Assembly (NCBI RefSeq): GCF_933775445.1
Contig: NC_065875.1
Coordinates: 26,845,555-26,909,554 of the forward strand
From: Argentina anserina
Lineage: Eukaryota > Streptophyta > Magnoliopsida > Rosales > Rosaceae
Direction: 5' to 3'
Length of the DNA stretch: 64,000 nucleotides
Shown here: one piece after another, positions 11,888-25,037 of the stretch
Layout of the letters: each line of letters begins with the position of its first letter
How positions within the stretch are numbered: position 1 is the stretch's first letter
Translations under genes and position numbers: made by a program
Notes under the pieces: model-generated
The model's input: the letters and a program-made list of their open reading frames with translations, nothing else
Databases searched by the model: none
Told to the model about the DNA's origin: nothing

Positions 11888-13855
11888 CCCTAGCTGGCTT
11901 CAATCCTAAGCTAGCTAGCTGGTTTGTGACTTATTACCTTCTAACTTGTAGCTACTTAAATAATTAAAGGACAGAAAACTTTCGAGGGGATTGACACAAG
12001 ACCTGAAAGATGCCTATCCAAAAAAAGATTGCAACGAATGCAGAACGAAATTGAGTTTTGAAGGGTTAATGGTTATGATAATCGATGTTGCATCTGAAAA
12101 GGAGCTTTGATTGAAAAAAAGGGAGAGGGAAGACGACGCTAAGTCAAGTTATTCTATTCTGTGGGATTCCGCAAACTAGCTTGGTAGGACGCACTGGACG
12201 TCTGGACTCTTGTTAGTATTCTATTCCTAAGTTTGTGATTACTTCCTGAAGAAATTGGCCCAAGTAAGCTTCTTTCATACCTCTTTCTTTTTAATTATGA
12301 CATTGTGAGGATCTGAAGTTCCTTCCTTTCGATCTTTTACAGTGGTAGAGTTGATGTCTTGTAATGAGAGGCTATGAAGGGTAGTACTCAATACGGAACG
12401 TAACTATCAATTTATAATTCTGTCACACATTAATATTTATGGAAAAGAGGAAACAAAAGGATCACATTCTCACTTGTGAGTCTCATTTGATCGATGGGGC
12501 TGTCTTAATCTACATGTTAATCTTGGATTAATTGCTTTAATTGTACTTATATACTTAGATACTACATTGTGCGTTTTGGTACCCTCGACAGACACGTCAA
12601 GTACGTATACTTCAGTTCAGCAAGATAGATTCGTCTCACATTATGAAATAATTTGTCAATTTGATTCTTCTCCAATGCTAGCACCTTTTGATCTAATATA
12701 TAAAGGAAGTTATGATCATGCCAACATCAGAATCTTTCACTGTCATTGCATAATTTCCTGTTTCCTTGGGAAAGCATATATCCGTAGCTTTAAGAAACAA
12801 AACTACAATTTCAGAATTTGTCATTTCCCTGAGGAGTTGTAGCTTTAAAACTTGAAAATGCAAACACTTAAGCAGTTATTCTGGTTACTGTATTGCTTTA
12901 GAAGGTCCAGCTATTCTGGTTGTATTACTTGCTTCTCAGGGCATGCACCGACTTCTTTATATAAACTTCTGTTTTAATTATATTTGTTTCACCGAAATCA
13001 TAACCCTTTTGCGTCTAAGAGCAATTCTAACACATTTCTCATTTATATATACATATATATATATATATATATCTCATATATATATATATATTCTAACACA
13101 TTTCTCATATATATATATATATATATATATATGAACTTTTCATAAACTTAGAGCATCATAGTATTATCATAAACCCTAAACCCAGTGGGCCGCCGAAAAA
13201 CCTATGAGGCTGGCCAGTCCGTTAAAATAATTTTAGAATCAATGAGTTTCCGATTTTCTGTGTCCAAGGAAAGCTTGACTGCTTTCCAAATGTTTCCGTA
13301 AAGACTTGATAGGGCTGTGTTCCAGCTCCGATCAATACTTGCATGTTATTCCAAGCTAGCTAGTAATATTACATTACATACTATTCTCCATTAATTTGTT
13401 CTATTAGGTATACATTTGGAAAGGCATGGATGGGCAGATCGATGTTGCTTATTATCAATACAGAATAGGTACCTGAGTCATTGTCGCCACATAATAGAAT
13501 TTTCCTCTCCAAAAAGAAAAGAATGTAAGACTATATTGAACATATCATGTCTTAGAATATACTAAGGAAAACCAATTAGTTGATGATTAAATAGTTGAGA
13601 TTATAATAATAATTATCCGGTAATATATTATTTATGTGATATAATATATTGATAGGAAACAATAAATGATTAATACAATTCTAAAGATTTGCTATTAAGG
13701 TTATTAGGTTATAAAATTGTGTGTTTTTGTATCCTCGATCCGTATAAGACACAAGACCTTATAAATACAAGTCCTACGCTCAGTCTATAGCTAAATATAG
13801 ACTAAAGATTACAAAGAAGAAACCCTAATCGGAGGTCTTCGAACCCCCTGAAACC
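11888..13855. other. Intergenic, AT-rich
   Basis: Apart from the AT microsatellite listed separately I see no gene. A plus-strand frame at 12567-12842 has no family features. A TATAAATA at about 13759 followed by a pyrimidine/AAACCCTAA leader may be the old promoter of the RRM/kelch pseudogene. Confidence 0.4.
13043..13133. repeat. (AT)n microsatellite, interrupted
   Basis: Two AT tracts separated by a short TTCTAACACATTTCTC spacer, which also precedes the first tract, so the spacer plus tract is itself duplicated. Reading frames through it are artefacts. Confidence 0.9.
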
Positions 13856-16149
13856 ATGTCGCATCCTCAGGAGTGCCCGAAGGAGATTCGCTCCATACGG
13901 GTCGCCGACTTATGATGCCAGATGGATGCGAGATATCTCTTCCAGTGCTTCAATGACAACGCAGAGGTACATATATTTAGGCATGAATACATCTGATTTG
14001 CTTTTGGTGAAAGTACTTGTACGTTGCTTGGTACATTAGGTTTTCACCAGAAATTATATAAAACCAACGACTTTCTGTGTGTCTCAGAAACAATCCCATT
14101 ATGTTCTATTCATGCTATTTTTTGTGTGGTGGTGATTGTAGGTTTTGGCTGCAACAGTTCTTCCTGAAGCTTATGGTTTTGTCGAGTTTGAGCAGCACAG
14201 CATGGCTCACTTTGTCTTGAACTCCTACAATGGTGAGCTGATGCCCAACTCCAATAAAACGAGATATGTCCTCGAATGGGACACTGAAGGTTGCGGTACA
14301 AGGTGGCGCTGGTGTCCTGATTACCAGTTTTACACTTTTCATGGTTATGATGAGTGGGGTGCTGAACTGTGTGTCTCCAAGGTGATGGAGATGGAAAACT
14401 ACCCCAGGCCATTATTTCCTAGGGAGCCATCTGTTTGTAATCTGAAACATATGATAATCCGGAAGGTATATAACTTCTAGTTTTTACTGCATAATGATCT
14501 GTAGCACTAACACCTCAAGTGTTTTATCTAATAGTTGCTATGCTTGCAAATTTTATCTTCATCTTGACTGCCAGATAATTGATCGTGGCCTGCATTTAAC
14601 AAACTTGTTAAGGTGCCACGCATTTCGTCCCCTCTAAAGGTTTATTAAGTTATTTATGTTTAACCGTATCATTCCCCTTTCTTTGAGGTAGCCTTTAATG
14701 CTGAACCCTAGGTGTGTAAACCACTATTTGTTCGTCACTTCAACAGCAGACATTAATTTGTGCTGCATGTAAAACACAGTAGGTCTTCTTTGCTTAAATG
14801 AGAATACAATTTTTTTTTGAGTTTTTTCTTTCATATTCTGCAGAGCGCTTTAGTGTGTCTATGTATTCCTGAATATGTGCATATGCAATCTTGAAACTGC
14901 ATTCTTATGTGCTTGTCTTGTGCAGCTCCCTGCCTGGATGCATGCCATACGTATTATGGAGGAGGAATAGTTCCTACGCCGAAGTCGAAGGAGAAAGAGC
15001 TGTATATGTGTTTCCATGAAATTAACTGGATGGGAAAAAGTTGTTACGTTTTCCGCACCATCAAATTGTCCCACTTACTGTCATGCTCTTGTAAGTTTAG
15101 CTTCGAAACTGGAACATTAACTGATTGCGACTATTGCACCACCAAAATTAAATCAGAATTTCAGTTGCGCCAGCGAGCATGGATATGCCCCTGGGAGAAT
15201 TTCCCTAGCCCGGAGGAAAACATCCCACTTTATATGGGTTGCTGCACCTCCAGCTCCCAATTCTTCTTCGCTGGTGGTATGGTTCCACAACCTGATCCAA
15301 AAAATCTAGTGTGTCTTTTGCCTCGTGGAGATTTCTATAGTTTTACTCCAGAGTCTATTAGTTGACAAAAGCATGACTGGAGTTTCCTGAATGAAAAGAA
15401 ACATCCCATGCTTTTTGAGGTAAAGGGTAATTTCTATGGTCTCGCAGGTCAACCCGCTGTTGGTGCTGTTGAACATCCCACCTTCGAGGTTTACAATAGC
15501 CGTACCGGTGAATGTGAGGTTCTGCCGGATCCTCCAATTTACACACTGGAACAAGAAGGAGAGTGTTACATGCACTGTCTGTATCGTATAGAATATGCTT
15601 ATGCTGTTGTTGGTAGCAAGATCTTGATCTCAGCCGGGGGCCATAGGAATCCAAATTGTTCTGACATGCCCGTTATGTGTTTGACGTGAATGACAAGGAA
15701 AAGAAATGGAGAGAAATGGCTTCTTTGTTTGATGGTGGGTGTTTCCCCTTCGAAGGGAGGGCTTTAGTTCTGGAAGTGAAAGATGGCACGCATGTCATGT
15801 TTTCCTATCGTGATCGTGATCTATATGCGTCTGTGTTACATTCAGTTGATGATGGTGGTATATGCATGTTTCGTGACATATGTCTTTGTACCTTTGCTGT
15901 TATTAATACCTTAATGCGTGACTATGAGAACTTGTCGCACGTCTTTGTCGATCTTGGAGATCAAAAGGTTGGCTTTGTTTTGTCTGGGAACATATCATGT
16001 GGGTTGTCTATATCATATCCCATTTTTTGAGAATGGCTACTGTAGGCATTGCTGGTTGATTGAACGGAATGCATATGTGGGTTGTCGTTTAGAGTTCAAG
16101 CAGGCCGACCTGATTAAATTGGAAGAACTTATTATTGTTATTGTTAGTT
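13856..16149 (+). pseudogene. Broken chimera: half RRM domain plus kelch/beta-propeller-like protein
   Basis: The first exon (13856-13966) encodes IRVADL, an in-frame TGA at 13913-13915, then MDARYLFQCFNDNAE. Exon 2 (14142-14465) continues VLAATV, then YGFVEF and LNSYNGELMPN. Together these follow the RNP2/RNP1 pattern of the first RRM of RBP45/47-type RNA-binding proteins. Downstream (about 14925-16030) the sequence changes to a Cys/Trp-rich, kelch-like protein with FEVYNSRTGECEVLPDPPI and FDVNDKEKKW. Damage includes the TGA above, a phase break at the third exon junction (about 14926), a TGA at 15363-15365 and a one-base frameshift near 15661-15675. It is therefore unlikely to make a full protein. 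Similarity to plant DUF1668/kelch proteins is inferred from motif style only. Confidence 0.6.
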
Positions 16150-16376
16150 GAAGATTTTACATCGAAGAAAGAAGTGGCACATGGATCAAATGTAGTGGTT
16201 AAATGGCTATGACATCTAGCTCTTAAAATGGTACCGGTTGTAGCTAGTTGGTCAGTTTTTGTCAAAATCACATCAGGATTGAAGTTGTTTGACCGTAGTT
16301 TCTAAGCCCAAAATTTCATAAGTGTACAACTTTGTCACCTCATGTGTGGGCCAATTTGCAGTTAGACTTTTCTATA

Positions 16377-16528
16377 TTTCCATACTATTAAGCGTGGGTG
16401 GATTTTACTGTTCACCGCTTAACACTGTTCACAGTACAGTGCGCAGACGGTGGTTTCCATACTATTAAGCGTGGTGGGTTTACTGTTCACCGCTTAACAC
16501 TGTTCACAGTACAGTGTGCAGACGGTGG
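16377..16528 (+). repeat. Two tandem copies of a ~76-bp subterminal unit of Helitron 1
   Basis: Copies at about 16377-16453 and 16454-16528, both beginning TTTCCATACTATTAAGCGTG and ending CAGACGGTGG. Each unit can fold through TTAAGCG/CGCTTAA and CACTGT/ACAGTG. The units differ by a few bases and a small indel. Confidence 0.85.
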
Positions 16529-17472
16529 TACCCTTATATTTAGCTGGGTTTGGAGAGGGGAGGATGGTTAGAGTGGTCATTGGATCATAAGGATTTTTAG
16601 TATATTTACCGTTTTGCCATTCACATTTACTATTTTTCCAAGGTGCATGTTTGTGTGGTTCTTTTGTTGGTTCGTGGAGGAGGAAGGGAGAGGTGTCGCC
16701 ACATTAGAAATTCCGTGTTAGACCATGAGGTCTTCTCATGGACGCCAACTACCCTCGCTCTTCTCATAGTCGTCTCTGAGAACGAATCACTACATGATAG
16801 GTCCTATGGATTGATATAGAAGACGAATTGGGATTTTGGGATAAGAAAATGAGGGCAGGCTAAGCAAGAGCGGGAGAGAAGATATTGATTTCGTTGGCGT
16901 CGTTCGTATTCGGTGGGGAGATCTGGGTATTTGGAATTGGGGCTATTCAGCAAGAGATGAGTATGGGTAAGTTTTTGTATTTTATCGTATGTTCTGATTG
17001 ATCTTCTTATAGCTGACGAACTCAAACAATTTGTTGCTGGATGTATATGCTTCTGTCTTGAACATGGACTCCCATTATAAATTCTTTAATTATTATAAAT
17101 TTGCAGATTTTTGTTCTTCTGTAAATTAGGAAACCATTGAAGAAGATAAGAAAGTTGGCATATGTATTTTAAGTTCAATGTGTGATACTAGAATGAGAAA
17201 TACGTACACAAATTGCAACAAGATAGAGATAGTGTTAATATATTGAACAAATAACAAAATAAGACAAATGAATTCCAAAATCCCACATGGAAGATCAGAT
17301 AATGAACTGTTTAACTACTGCTGATTATGGTAGAGGTGACAGGAGAATAAATATTTGATATAGGAAGTAATAAAGTAAGGGTCATTTGCTAGATTGTTTG
17401 GGAAAGACGTTCTCACAAATTATTTTTAAATTTCATGTATGATTGCTATGAAGTTTGGATAACTGTGGCTAT

Positions 17473-17994
17473 TTGATTATGTTTTTGATTTTGAGGGTGC
17501 TTTACAAGTTAATATTCAATAATGAGCTAACGGGTTTCATTTTTTTTTTTATGCGGAAAGAGTCATTGCATCACTCATTGAATGGAAGTTGTAGCTTTCA
17601 TTGTGCAGGTATCCACATCCTCCTTCAGATTTTCATTTGAACTTTTTTTTAAACAAAAATCTTTGAAATACCCAAGTTTCAAGGCTGACTTCGGTTGCAT
17701 TTGAATTTATTTAAATGTTGGGGAAATTTGATTGTGTTTTTGATTTTAAGGGTGCTTAATATTCAATAATCAGTTAATGGGTTCCATTCTTTTTGTACAG
17801 AAAGATTTTCGTTCCATCGCCCACCGACTTTGATAAGCACTCATTGAATTAAATTTGTAGCTTTCATTGTGCAGGTATCCACATTCTCCTTAATATTTTC
17901 ATTTGAACCTTTCTTTTCAAACAAAAATCTTTCTTTGCATTGCCCAAGTTTCAAGTCTAATTACGATTGCATTTGAATTTGGTTTAATTATTGG
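17473..17994 (+). repeat. Imperfect tandem duplication (~255-265 bp units)
   Basis: Copies start at 17473 (TTGATTATGTTTTTGATTTT) and 17728 (TTGATTGTGTTTTTGATTTT). Both run through a shared TGTAGCTTTCATTGTGCAGG block and a CCCAAGTTTCAAG block. Divergence is substantial, so this is an old duplication inside Helitron 1. Confidence 0.75.
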
Positions 17995-20900
17995 GGCGTT
18001 GGATTAGTGTGAGTTTTTCTTTTTTTGTTGATAACTATAGATGCAGAAAGGGGAACTGTTATGTTAGATATTATATAGTTGTTTGGAACATTCTCTGCCT
18101 TGCTTATAGCTATTGGTAAACATTCTATGAATTGAGTCCGTAGCTTTTATTGTCACGTTTAATGGTGCTCAATTATAGTGGAATTTGTACCATTGTGGAT
18201 CTTCTTTGATTTTAACTTCTCAGAACCAATTTTGGTTGTTATCTTATCAGGTTCTGGATCAACTGTTGTCAGTCTCCAATATTTTGGCTGAGAACATTGC
18301 AAGCCAAAGATATGCATCAACATTCGTTCAATTAAAACAATCTGGGTAAGTGTCATTTTTATGTGCTTTTGATTTCTTAATGTGTTCTGAATGAATTGTA
18401 ATTTTTAGATGCTCACTTTTTCGTGAACTTTTCCTACTACATTATATTTGTGCTTTTGTTCAACACACCCTATCACCAGAAAGTGTATTTTTGCTCTAAA
18501 TGGACAGAAAGTGCATTTACAGTGCATATGCGCATAGCCTTTGTCAACAATTTCAACAGTTCATATGCGCTATGTTACTGGGAGAAGACACCCTCATAAG
18601 TGCTTTTCTATCTTTAATTTGATTCTTTCTATACATTTCTTTGGTTATTTTGAAATAATCTTGATTGAGCTAAAGCATTTCTGGGAAACTGATTAGAATA
18701 GCACTGATTACATGTTAAGCTTCTTTTAATCTCTAAAATTGATCAAGAATCCACTTGCTTTTGAACTTCTACATAGTCTTATCTCTTTATTGATATGAAA
18801 ATCATCTTATCAGGTTGTCTAATTTCACTTTTGTAGACTTGCATTGTAGTAATCCTAATTGACCGATATAAGTCTTGAGTTGAAAGGATTAAGCTGAACC
18901 ATTTGGAAATGACGAGTTTCTTTGTTACTTTTACTACATTTTTGGTGAATCGGCCCCCTCAATGTCTTAAGCACCACAAGTTGAACTCTCACTTCATTAA
19001 CCATATGACATAGCTCAGTACCTTTTGTCTGAGAGATGATGAGTATGGAAGATGAACTGAAATTTAAGCAGCAGCAAGTTACTGAACAATTTGCTTTCAA
19101 TTTCTCCTGTTACTTCCTTATACATTTGAACTTTTACTTTGTACTCAATATTAACGTAGTGTCTTCCTTCAATGGTATTGTCATGGAATGAACAATGTCA
19201 TTACTCTTTGATTTGAGTTTGGTATGTTGTATACGTTTTTATCTTTAAGTTTTTTTCTGAAGGTTTACAACCTCAATTGCTTTGTTTGGGTTATCATCAA
19301 TTTCTTTGATGTAGCTCTTACTGGGTTTTCTTATTTGTTCATGTAACATAATAAATTCTTGAGGCAAAATCAATTCTGGGAGAGGATTCAAGTTGCTGCA
19401 TAAGCGCATTAAATTTCTTTTATTCATTCTTTACAGGTAACAAACCCAATTATTTAAATTACATATATGAAAATGGCTGTGTTTTGATCTATTGTTACGT
19501 TCTATGGCTATTTCTGTGGATTTGTCAAATATGGATTAGATGCTAAGAGTTCAAAATAGCTATAAATTGATAAATGATTTGTTAGGAGAACATGGTTATT
19601 GTTTTCCCATTAATATTTTTCATATCATTTGTTTGTGTACATGAGTGAACTGTTTGCGTCTTGAAGACAATTAAGATGAAGCAAAAACTAGGAATAGATA
19701 ACTGGAAAAAAAGAAGACCAGAGCAATGATGTATGAACAATGAGTATTAACCAAAGGAAATTACGAAAAAATGTTGATCGTAACACTCGATCGTCATGTT
19801 TTGCACTTTTCTCTGTATATGATTGATTCTGGGTTTCTGTTCCATCTATGTTTTTATAGTGATCATCTTGGTTTTGGTTCTCTGTATATATGATTGTTAC
19901 ATTTGATCATTGTACTAATCCAGAAGTAAAAGCTTGAGCAAATTGAAGCACATGCTTAGTTCATCATTAGATATATGGTATAAAGTTATAAGGGTTGGAT
20001 GATACTAATGCCCGTAATAGTTGATTTGTTTATTAAAATATGGTTATGGTATTTACATTGCTGTTGTTTTGAAGCGGGTAATGTTGTTTGGTTTTACTTT
20101 GTTATTAGGTAACTTATAACATTTACTATTGGAGCAAGTTATGTCATTTGGATTTAGATTATCGGATAGGGTAAGGTCACTGGAGGATAATATTTACCAT
20201 TGATTTTGCAATCGAAGGTGAGTTTGTGCATATCTTATTAGAAGTGAGAGCAAGATGACACTTATGTTCTTTTTTCCTGATGGTGAATAAAAATATAAGA
20301 TCTTCATGTGATACAACGTGTGATGTTATGTGAGAAAACACAGCTTAGACTCATTGGAGTTCTGGTGTGAGTTTATGTTTATATATTTATAGGACTAATT
20401 GGATTCTCTATCGAGTTTCATGAGTATTTATTTTTGTTTTTGTGGGTTTTACTTAAAGATGTTGCGAGCCAAATTTTGTATTTAAGGTCTGTGTTTAGTT
20501 TATTTTACTTTCACATGAGTGCTAATGTAGACCTGTTAATAACTTACTTTCGAAGGGATTAGATTATGCTCTGGTGTTTTCAGTTGGGGTTCAATGGGTG
20601 TATTAACCAGTGGTGTTCGTGTTGTGAACCTGCAATTCGTGTTGCTGGTTGCTTCTGGGAATTGATTGATGTGCTTGACTTCCTAATTTTGAGCAGAACA
20701 TTTGTTTTCGGTTGTGTTTTTGGCTGAATGTAAATTGTTTGTGCTTCAGCTAAACTTGGAACTGCAAGGTGAGCTATGGGAATCTATATAGCCTTGCTTT
20801 TTGAAGGTACAGTTTGAACGGGTCGTTAGTGCTTAATTTTTTGCTTTCCTTTTTGAAGTTTGTATTGCAAATTTTCAATGGTACCTATTTGCAGGTTGAG

Positions 20901-21779
20901 GTTCTGTTGGTTTTTATTTTACTTGCAATTATTTGAGTCTTTAATAATATGTTATTTTTGAATATTTCAAGATACCTGAATCCGTGGTGATGGTTGCAAT
21001 TGGAAAGTGGTGATTTCTGTTAGGAGTGCAAGTTACGTTAAACGGTGAGCCGCATTTTAGTTCGGTTTGGTTGATCTTATTTTCTCTTTATATCTCCTCA
21101 AATTGTGGGAAGTCTTTTATGTTGAATTGTGGTTTTGGCTTTTGTTCTTGGCTGAATTTAATTCTTCATTATTTCAGCTGTACTTGGTGCTGCAAGGAGA
21201 CATAATTTTTTCTCTTCTTTTTGGTCCTCAAATGCTATCTTTACCATCATTTATTGGTTTTCCTGTTAACTTTATGAATGAGACGTCAGTAGAATGAAGA
21301 GGTGGAAAGTTTTGTGAGTTTTGTGTGTGGCTATTGTCAATTTTTTTGTACGTTTTATCTTCATATTCGTTCTTCAATCCTTCAATTTTCCGTGTTAAGG
21401 ACAATAAAGAAGGTTATTCTGGGTTGTTAGGTTGAAGTGTGGAGTTCTATGTTTCTTTTTATTGTTTTTCATTTGTTAGATTGGATGTGGATTTGGGTTC
21501 TAGAATATTTTGGAAAAAAAATCATGTATACATATGAATGGAAAATGCATGAAAACCCCATAACCCAAATGAATCTAGAACTTCAATTGCATTTAAAACA
21601 AAAGCCCTTTACGGCAGCATTGTGGTACTGTTGAGCTCTTTCTTGGAAAACATATTCAGTTTTAGTGTTATATACGGATTAATGAATGGTGTGCATATTG
21701 ATCCTTTCGAGATTATGCCCATAAGCCCCATATGATAGGATTTTCAATGATATTTGTTCATCATTAGCAAGAATATGTG

Positions 21780-22680
21780 TATAATTGATGTATTTTCTCT
21801 TTCTGTTAATCCAAGATGTTAGTTCATATTGCTAGGTGTTTTTCCAGTGCTTTATACAATTATTCTGGACTCGCTACTCTTTTCTTTTTGAAATTAGAAG
21901 TGGATCAGGTTTATTTTCAGCAAGTTGAATGTTGGGGCATGTGTTTATATGACTACAAACTGATCCAGATAAATTTTGGGGTTTAGAGCTATATGAAAGT
22001 TCATGTGTTCTAGGTACACTGCCGAACAAAACATGATGACCACCTCTTTAAATATTTCTCCTATAAACTACTGCCTACACAATTTATGCCAGCAATAAAG
22101 CCTCTATTTTAAAATTTGGAATAACAGTTTGTGTTTAAAGAGGTGGTGCAAATTTGTGTGTTTTTAAAATTTGTATTTAACATGTTTTTGGTCCTGGTGA
22201 GTAATATAAATTTTTTTTTTGCACTGATTGGGGTCATATCTTCCTTTGTTGTATTTCTTTTACTTATATAGAAGTCTATGTTATGCAGGTTATGTGTCTT
22301 CTGCATTTTGGCATTTGAGTTGTTAATCACAAGAATATAAAGCTACAAATGCACATATTAAGTATATGGGGCTATGCATATAATTTATGCATTTTCACTT
22401 TCTGTTACTCTTGGATTAACGAGTTCGGTTTTTCCGGTGTTTTATGAAATTAGTAGTCAGTCCATTTTCTATTCAAAATTAGAAGTGAATTTAAGTTTAT
22501 TTTCAGCAAGTTGAATTATGAAGTATGAGTTTATATGACTAAACTGATCCCCGATGAATTTAGGAGTTTAGAGCTATATGAAAGTGCTACAAGTGTTTAG
22601 TTACACTGTACAACAAAACATGATGAACACGTCTTTAGATATTTCTCCTACATACTACTGCCTGCACAACTTGTCATGTA
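21780..22680 (+). repeat. Two imperfect ~300-bp direct repeats separated by ~290 bp
   Basis: About 21780-22090 and 22378-22680 share TTTATTTTCAGCAAGTTGAA, the TTTAGAGCTATATGAAAGT block, the CAAAACATGATGA block and the ATATTTCTCCTA block in the same order. They lie in the 3' part of Helitron 1. Confidence 0.75.
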
Positions 22681-22771
22681 ACCCTTGCTTAACTCCAAAG
22701 GACACTAGCTAACGCCGCTGCAGAGCGCGGCCTCACAACTAGTTTACTATATACTAAGGCAGAGTTCGGGG

Positions 22772-22857
22772 CTATTCGGCTTATGAATAGTACCGGCTCC
22801 CGCCGAGCTATCTGCTATTCGGCTTATGAATAGTACCGGCTCCCGCCGAGCTATCTG
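22772..22857 (+). repeat. Two tandem copies of a 43-bp subterminal unit of Helitron 2
   Basis: Unit 22772-22814 is repeated at 22815-22857, apparently without change. Each copy contains two small hairpins (CTATTC/GAATAG and CGGC/GCCG). It lies about 30 bases inside the 5' end, the same relative place as the tandem duplication in Helitron 1. Confidence 0.9.
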
Positions 22858-23797
22858 CCATATACCTAAATAAACTTCTTCTCCAGATGACTCACTCATC
22901 ACCTCTTCACCCACAACCCCTATTTTTCGACACATGTATAGAACTTTCACTGGCCGCCTGTACATCTTCATACACTATCTTTAATTTTTTCCATCTTAGT
23001 TTTGTTATGGGTTCTTCAAACTTATATAATATTGTGGATTTATATAAGTTCTTCTCCTCATTCTCCAATTCTCTTTCTTCGATCTCCTCCGACTCACCTA
23101 TTCACTCATAACCAGAATTTGCTGGTAAGTTTCCCGATCAACGAATTCACTTCCATCTCTGTAGTCACAATTTTTTTCTATATCTGGGTTTTCTGGATTT
23201 TTGGGTCTGATTTTGAAAAGTGGCGCAGACCAAGACCTCAGGTTTGGAGTTAACCTTGAAGAGCCGGAACAGGTAAAAACTCTTCTGGGTTTCACAATGA
23301 ATTCTTGGTGTTGTTTGAATTGAAATCAATATGTTGGGTTCTGGTATGGATTAAGGTTAGATTTGGATTGAGTTATGAGTTGGGTTTTAATTAAATTAGT
23401 TTATTAATCTCACAAATTAGGTTAGTTTCAATTTGGATTGAGTTATGATTTGGGTTTATATGTTTTCTGGAATGTGGATTGTCTACACCTACACCAATGG
23501 TCTAAATATAAGTTTTCTCAAGTTGATTATAAACTATATGTGTGGGTTATTATGTTTGGTTATATCGAGCTGCTGTGTTTTGTACATATAGGATCTTATA
23601 CATATATGTACATATAGGTTATTGTTTAGCTCTTTAACTCAGTCATCTCACTGTTTTTGTCTTAATCAATTTCTATGATGGACAGTTTCCAGTAATAACC
23701 TATGTAAATATGTTTGAGTATGTATGAATATTGTTACATATAGATGTTGCATTTAATGTGACAGAAATTTGATTCTCTGCCGTGTATTTTTTCAGTC

Positions 23798-25015
23798 ATG
23801 GCTTACAAGAGTAGAATGAGCAGGAGGAAAAGAATGTTGGATGAGTTGAATGGAAATGATCATCAGCCAAGACATGATAATATAGCAGTAGATTCACGAT
23901 GTTATGAGCATGGAGACACAAGCGGAACAAAAAATGACACAGCAAATTTCAAATGCATCACTATGTCTGAGATAAGTGAGAATGAAATAGGTATCTATAA
24001 ATCACTATGATTTTGTCCAACTGATTGCTCTTCATTTTTCACTGTTATTAATATGGTGATGAAACAATCTAGACTCCTATATCTATTTCAGAAGTTATTA
24101 ATCAGTAGTTTGCTTAGTCTCTTATAATTTGGTTCCATCATTTACAGGTATATACCATAACAATATAAGCTTCAACATAAATATTTATGAATAATAAGAG
24201 AGTAACATATCAGTGCCGGTTATGTTACTAAAGATTCATCATACCAGTGAAGAACTAATAAATATTATTCATCAGCCAATGAATATTTAATCCCAATGCT
24301 GTTAAATATTATGTTTAGACTCTTATGCTCTTTTTCTTATTTAATATATGGTGCAGTCCAAAACTCCACTTCATTTGGCCAGGCATTCTACCAAAGAAGT
24401 CGACCAGGTATATTACATCTGAGTTGGTTATGTCCTCCTGTTAAAATTAATTTGTTCGAATTATTGTTCATACATTTTGAAAACATGAAATTTTGGTACT
24501 GGTAATTGCAGCTAGGATTACAAATTATCATGATTCTGGCGATGATGCATTTGAATGTCAACACTGTCGTGCTTGCTTTTGGTTGGGTGAAGCACAAAAA
24601 CACACTCGCAAGAAAAAGCCTATTTACAGCAATTGTTGCTTACAAGGACAGATCAGACTCCCGCTGGTGAATTCTACACCAGCATACCTGGAAGAATTAT
24701 TGGATCCAAAAAATGGTCGTCGTAGTATTTGTTTCCGTGAAAATATCCGTGTTTACAATTCTGCTTTGACTTTTACTTCAATGGGAGCAAAAATTGACCA
24801 TGGTATAAATGATGGTTCAACACCTTATATATTTAAAATATGCGGACAAGTACATCATTTGATGGGTTCTGTATTACCATCTGAAGGTGAATCTCCAAAA
24901 TATGCCCAGCTGTATGTTTATGATACAGATAATGAGATTTCAAATCGCATGAATGCCATTGACCCCTGCCATGTTAATAAAAGTATTAAGCATGATATTG
25001 TTGAAGGCTTGCACA
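23798..25015 (+). pseudogene. Helitron helicase-like N-terminal domain fragment
   Basis: Three exons (23798-23990, 24357-24407 and 24512 to about 25015) join in phase. The leader starts MAYKSRMSRRKR. The third exon gives the Helitron_like_N signature: a zinc-ribbon-like FECQHCRACFW, LQGQIRLPLV, then LTFTSMGAKIDHGIN, PYIFKICGQVHHLMGS, LPSEG, PKYAQLYVYDT and NEISNRMNAI. After KHDIVEGLHNF the family similarity stops abruptly, where a full Rep-Hel protein would continue for more than 1,000 residues with the two-His Rep motif and helicase motifs. The break meets the polypyrimidine tail of an intron belonging to the downstream RPA gene. The domain is intact as far as it goes but useless for transposition alone. 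Confidence 0.8.
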
Positions 25016-25037
25016 ATTTTATTGTTTTCTTATACAG

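Larger units (their letters stand above)
16371..22742 (+). mobile_element. Helitron 1 (non-coding, about 6.4 kb)
   Basis: The 3' end has classic Helitron form: a hairpin (GCCGC, loop, GCGGC at about 22714-22731) followed 11 bases later by a terminal CTAG (22739-22742) and then T. The 5' boundary is less certain. A TCTATATTTCCATACTATTA start at 16371 (or TTTCC at 16377) fits the T/C-rich, TATTAAG-containing plant Helitron terminus. The interior has no Rep/helicase coding I can recognise and contains two internal imperfect duplications listed separately, so this is a non-autonomous copy. Confidence 0.55.

Noticed and set aside
12943..13134. Frame ending in repeated Tyr-Ile
   Set aside because: Produced by the AT microsatellite.
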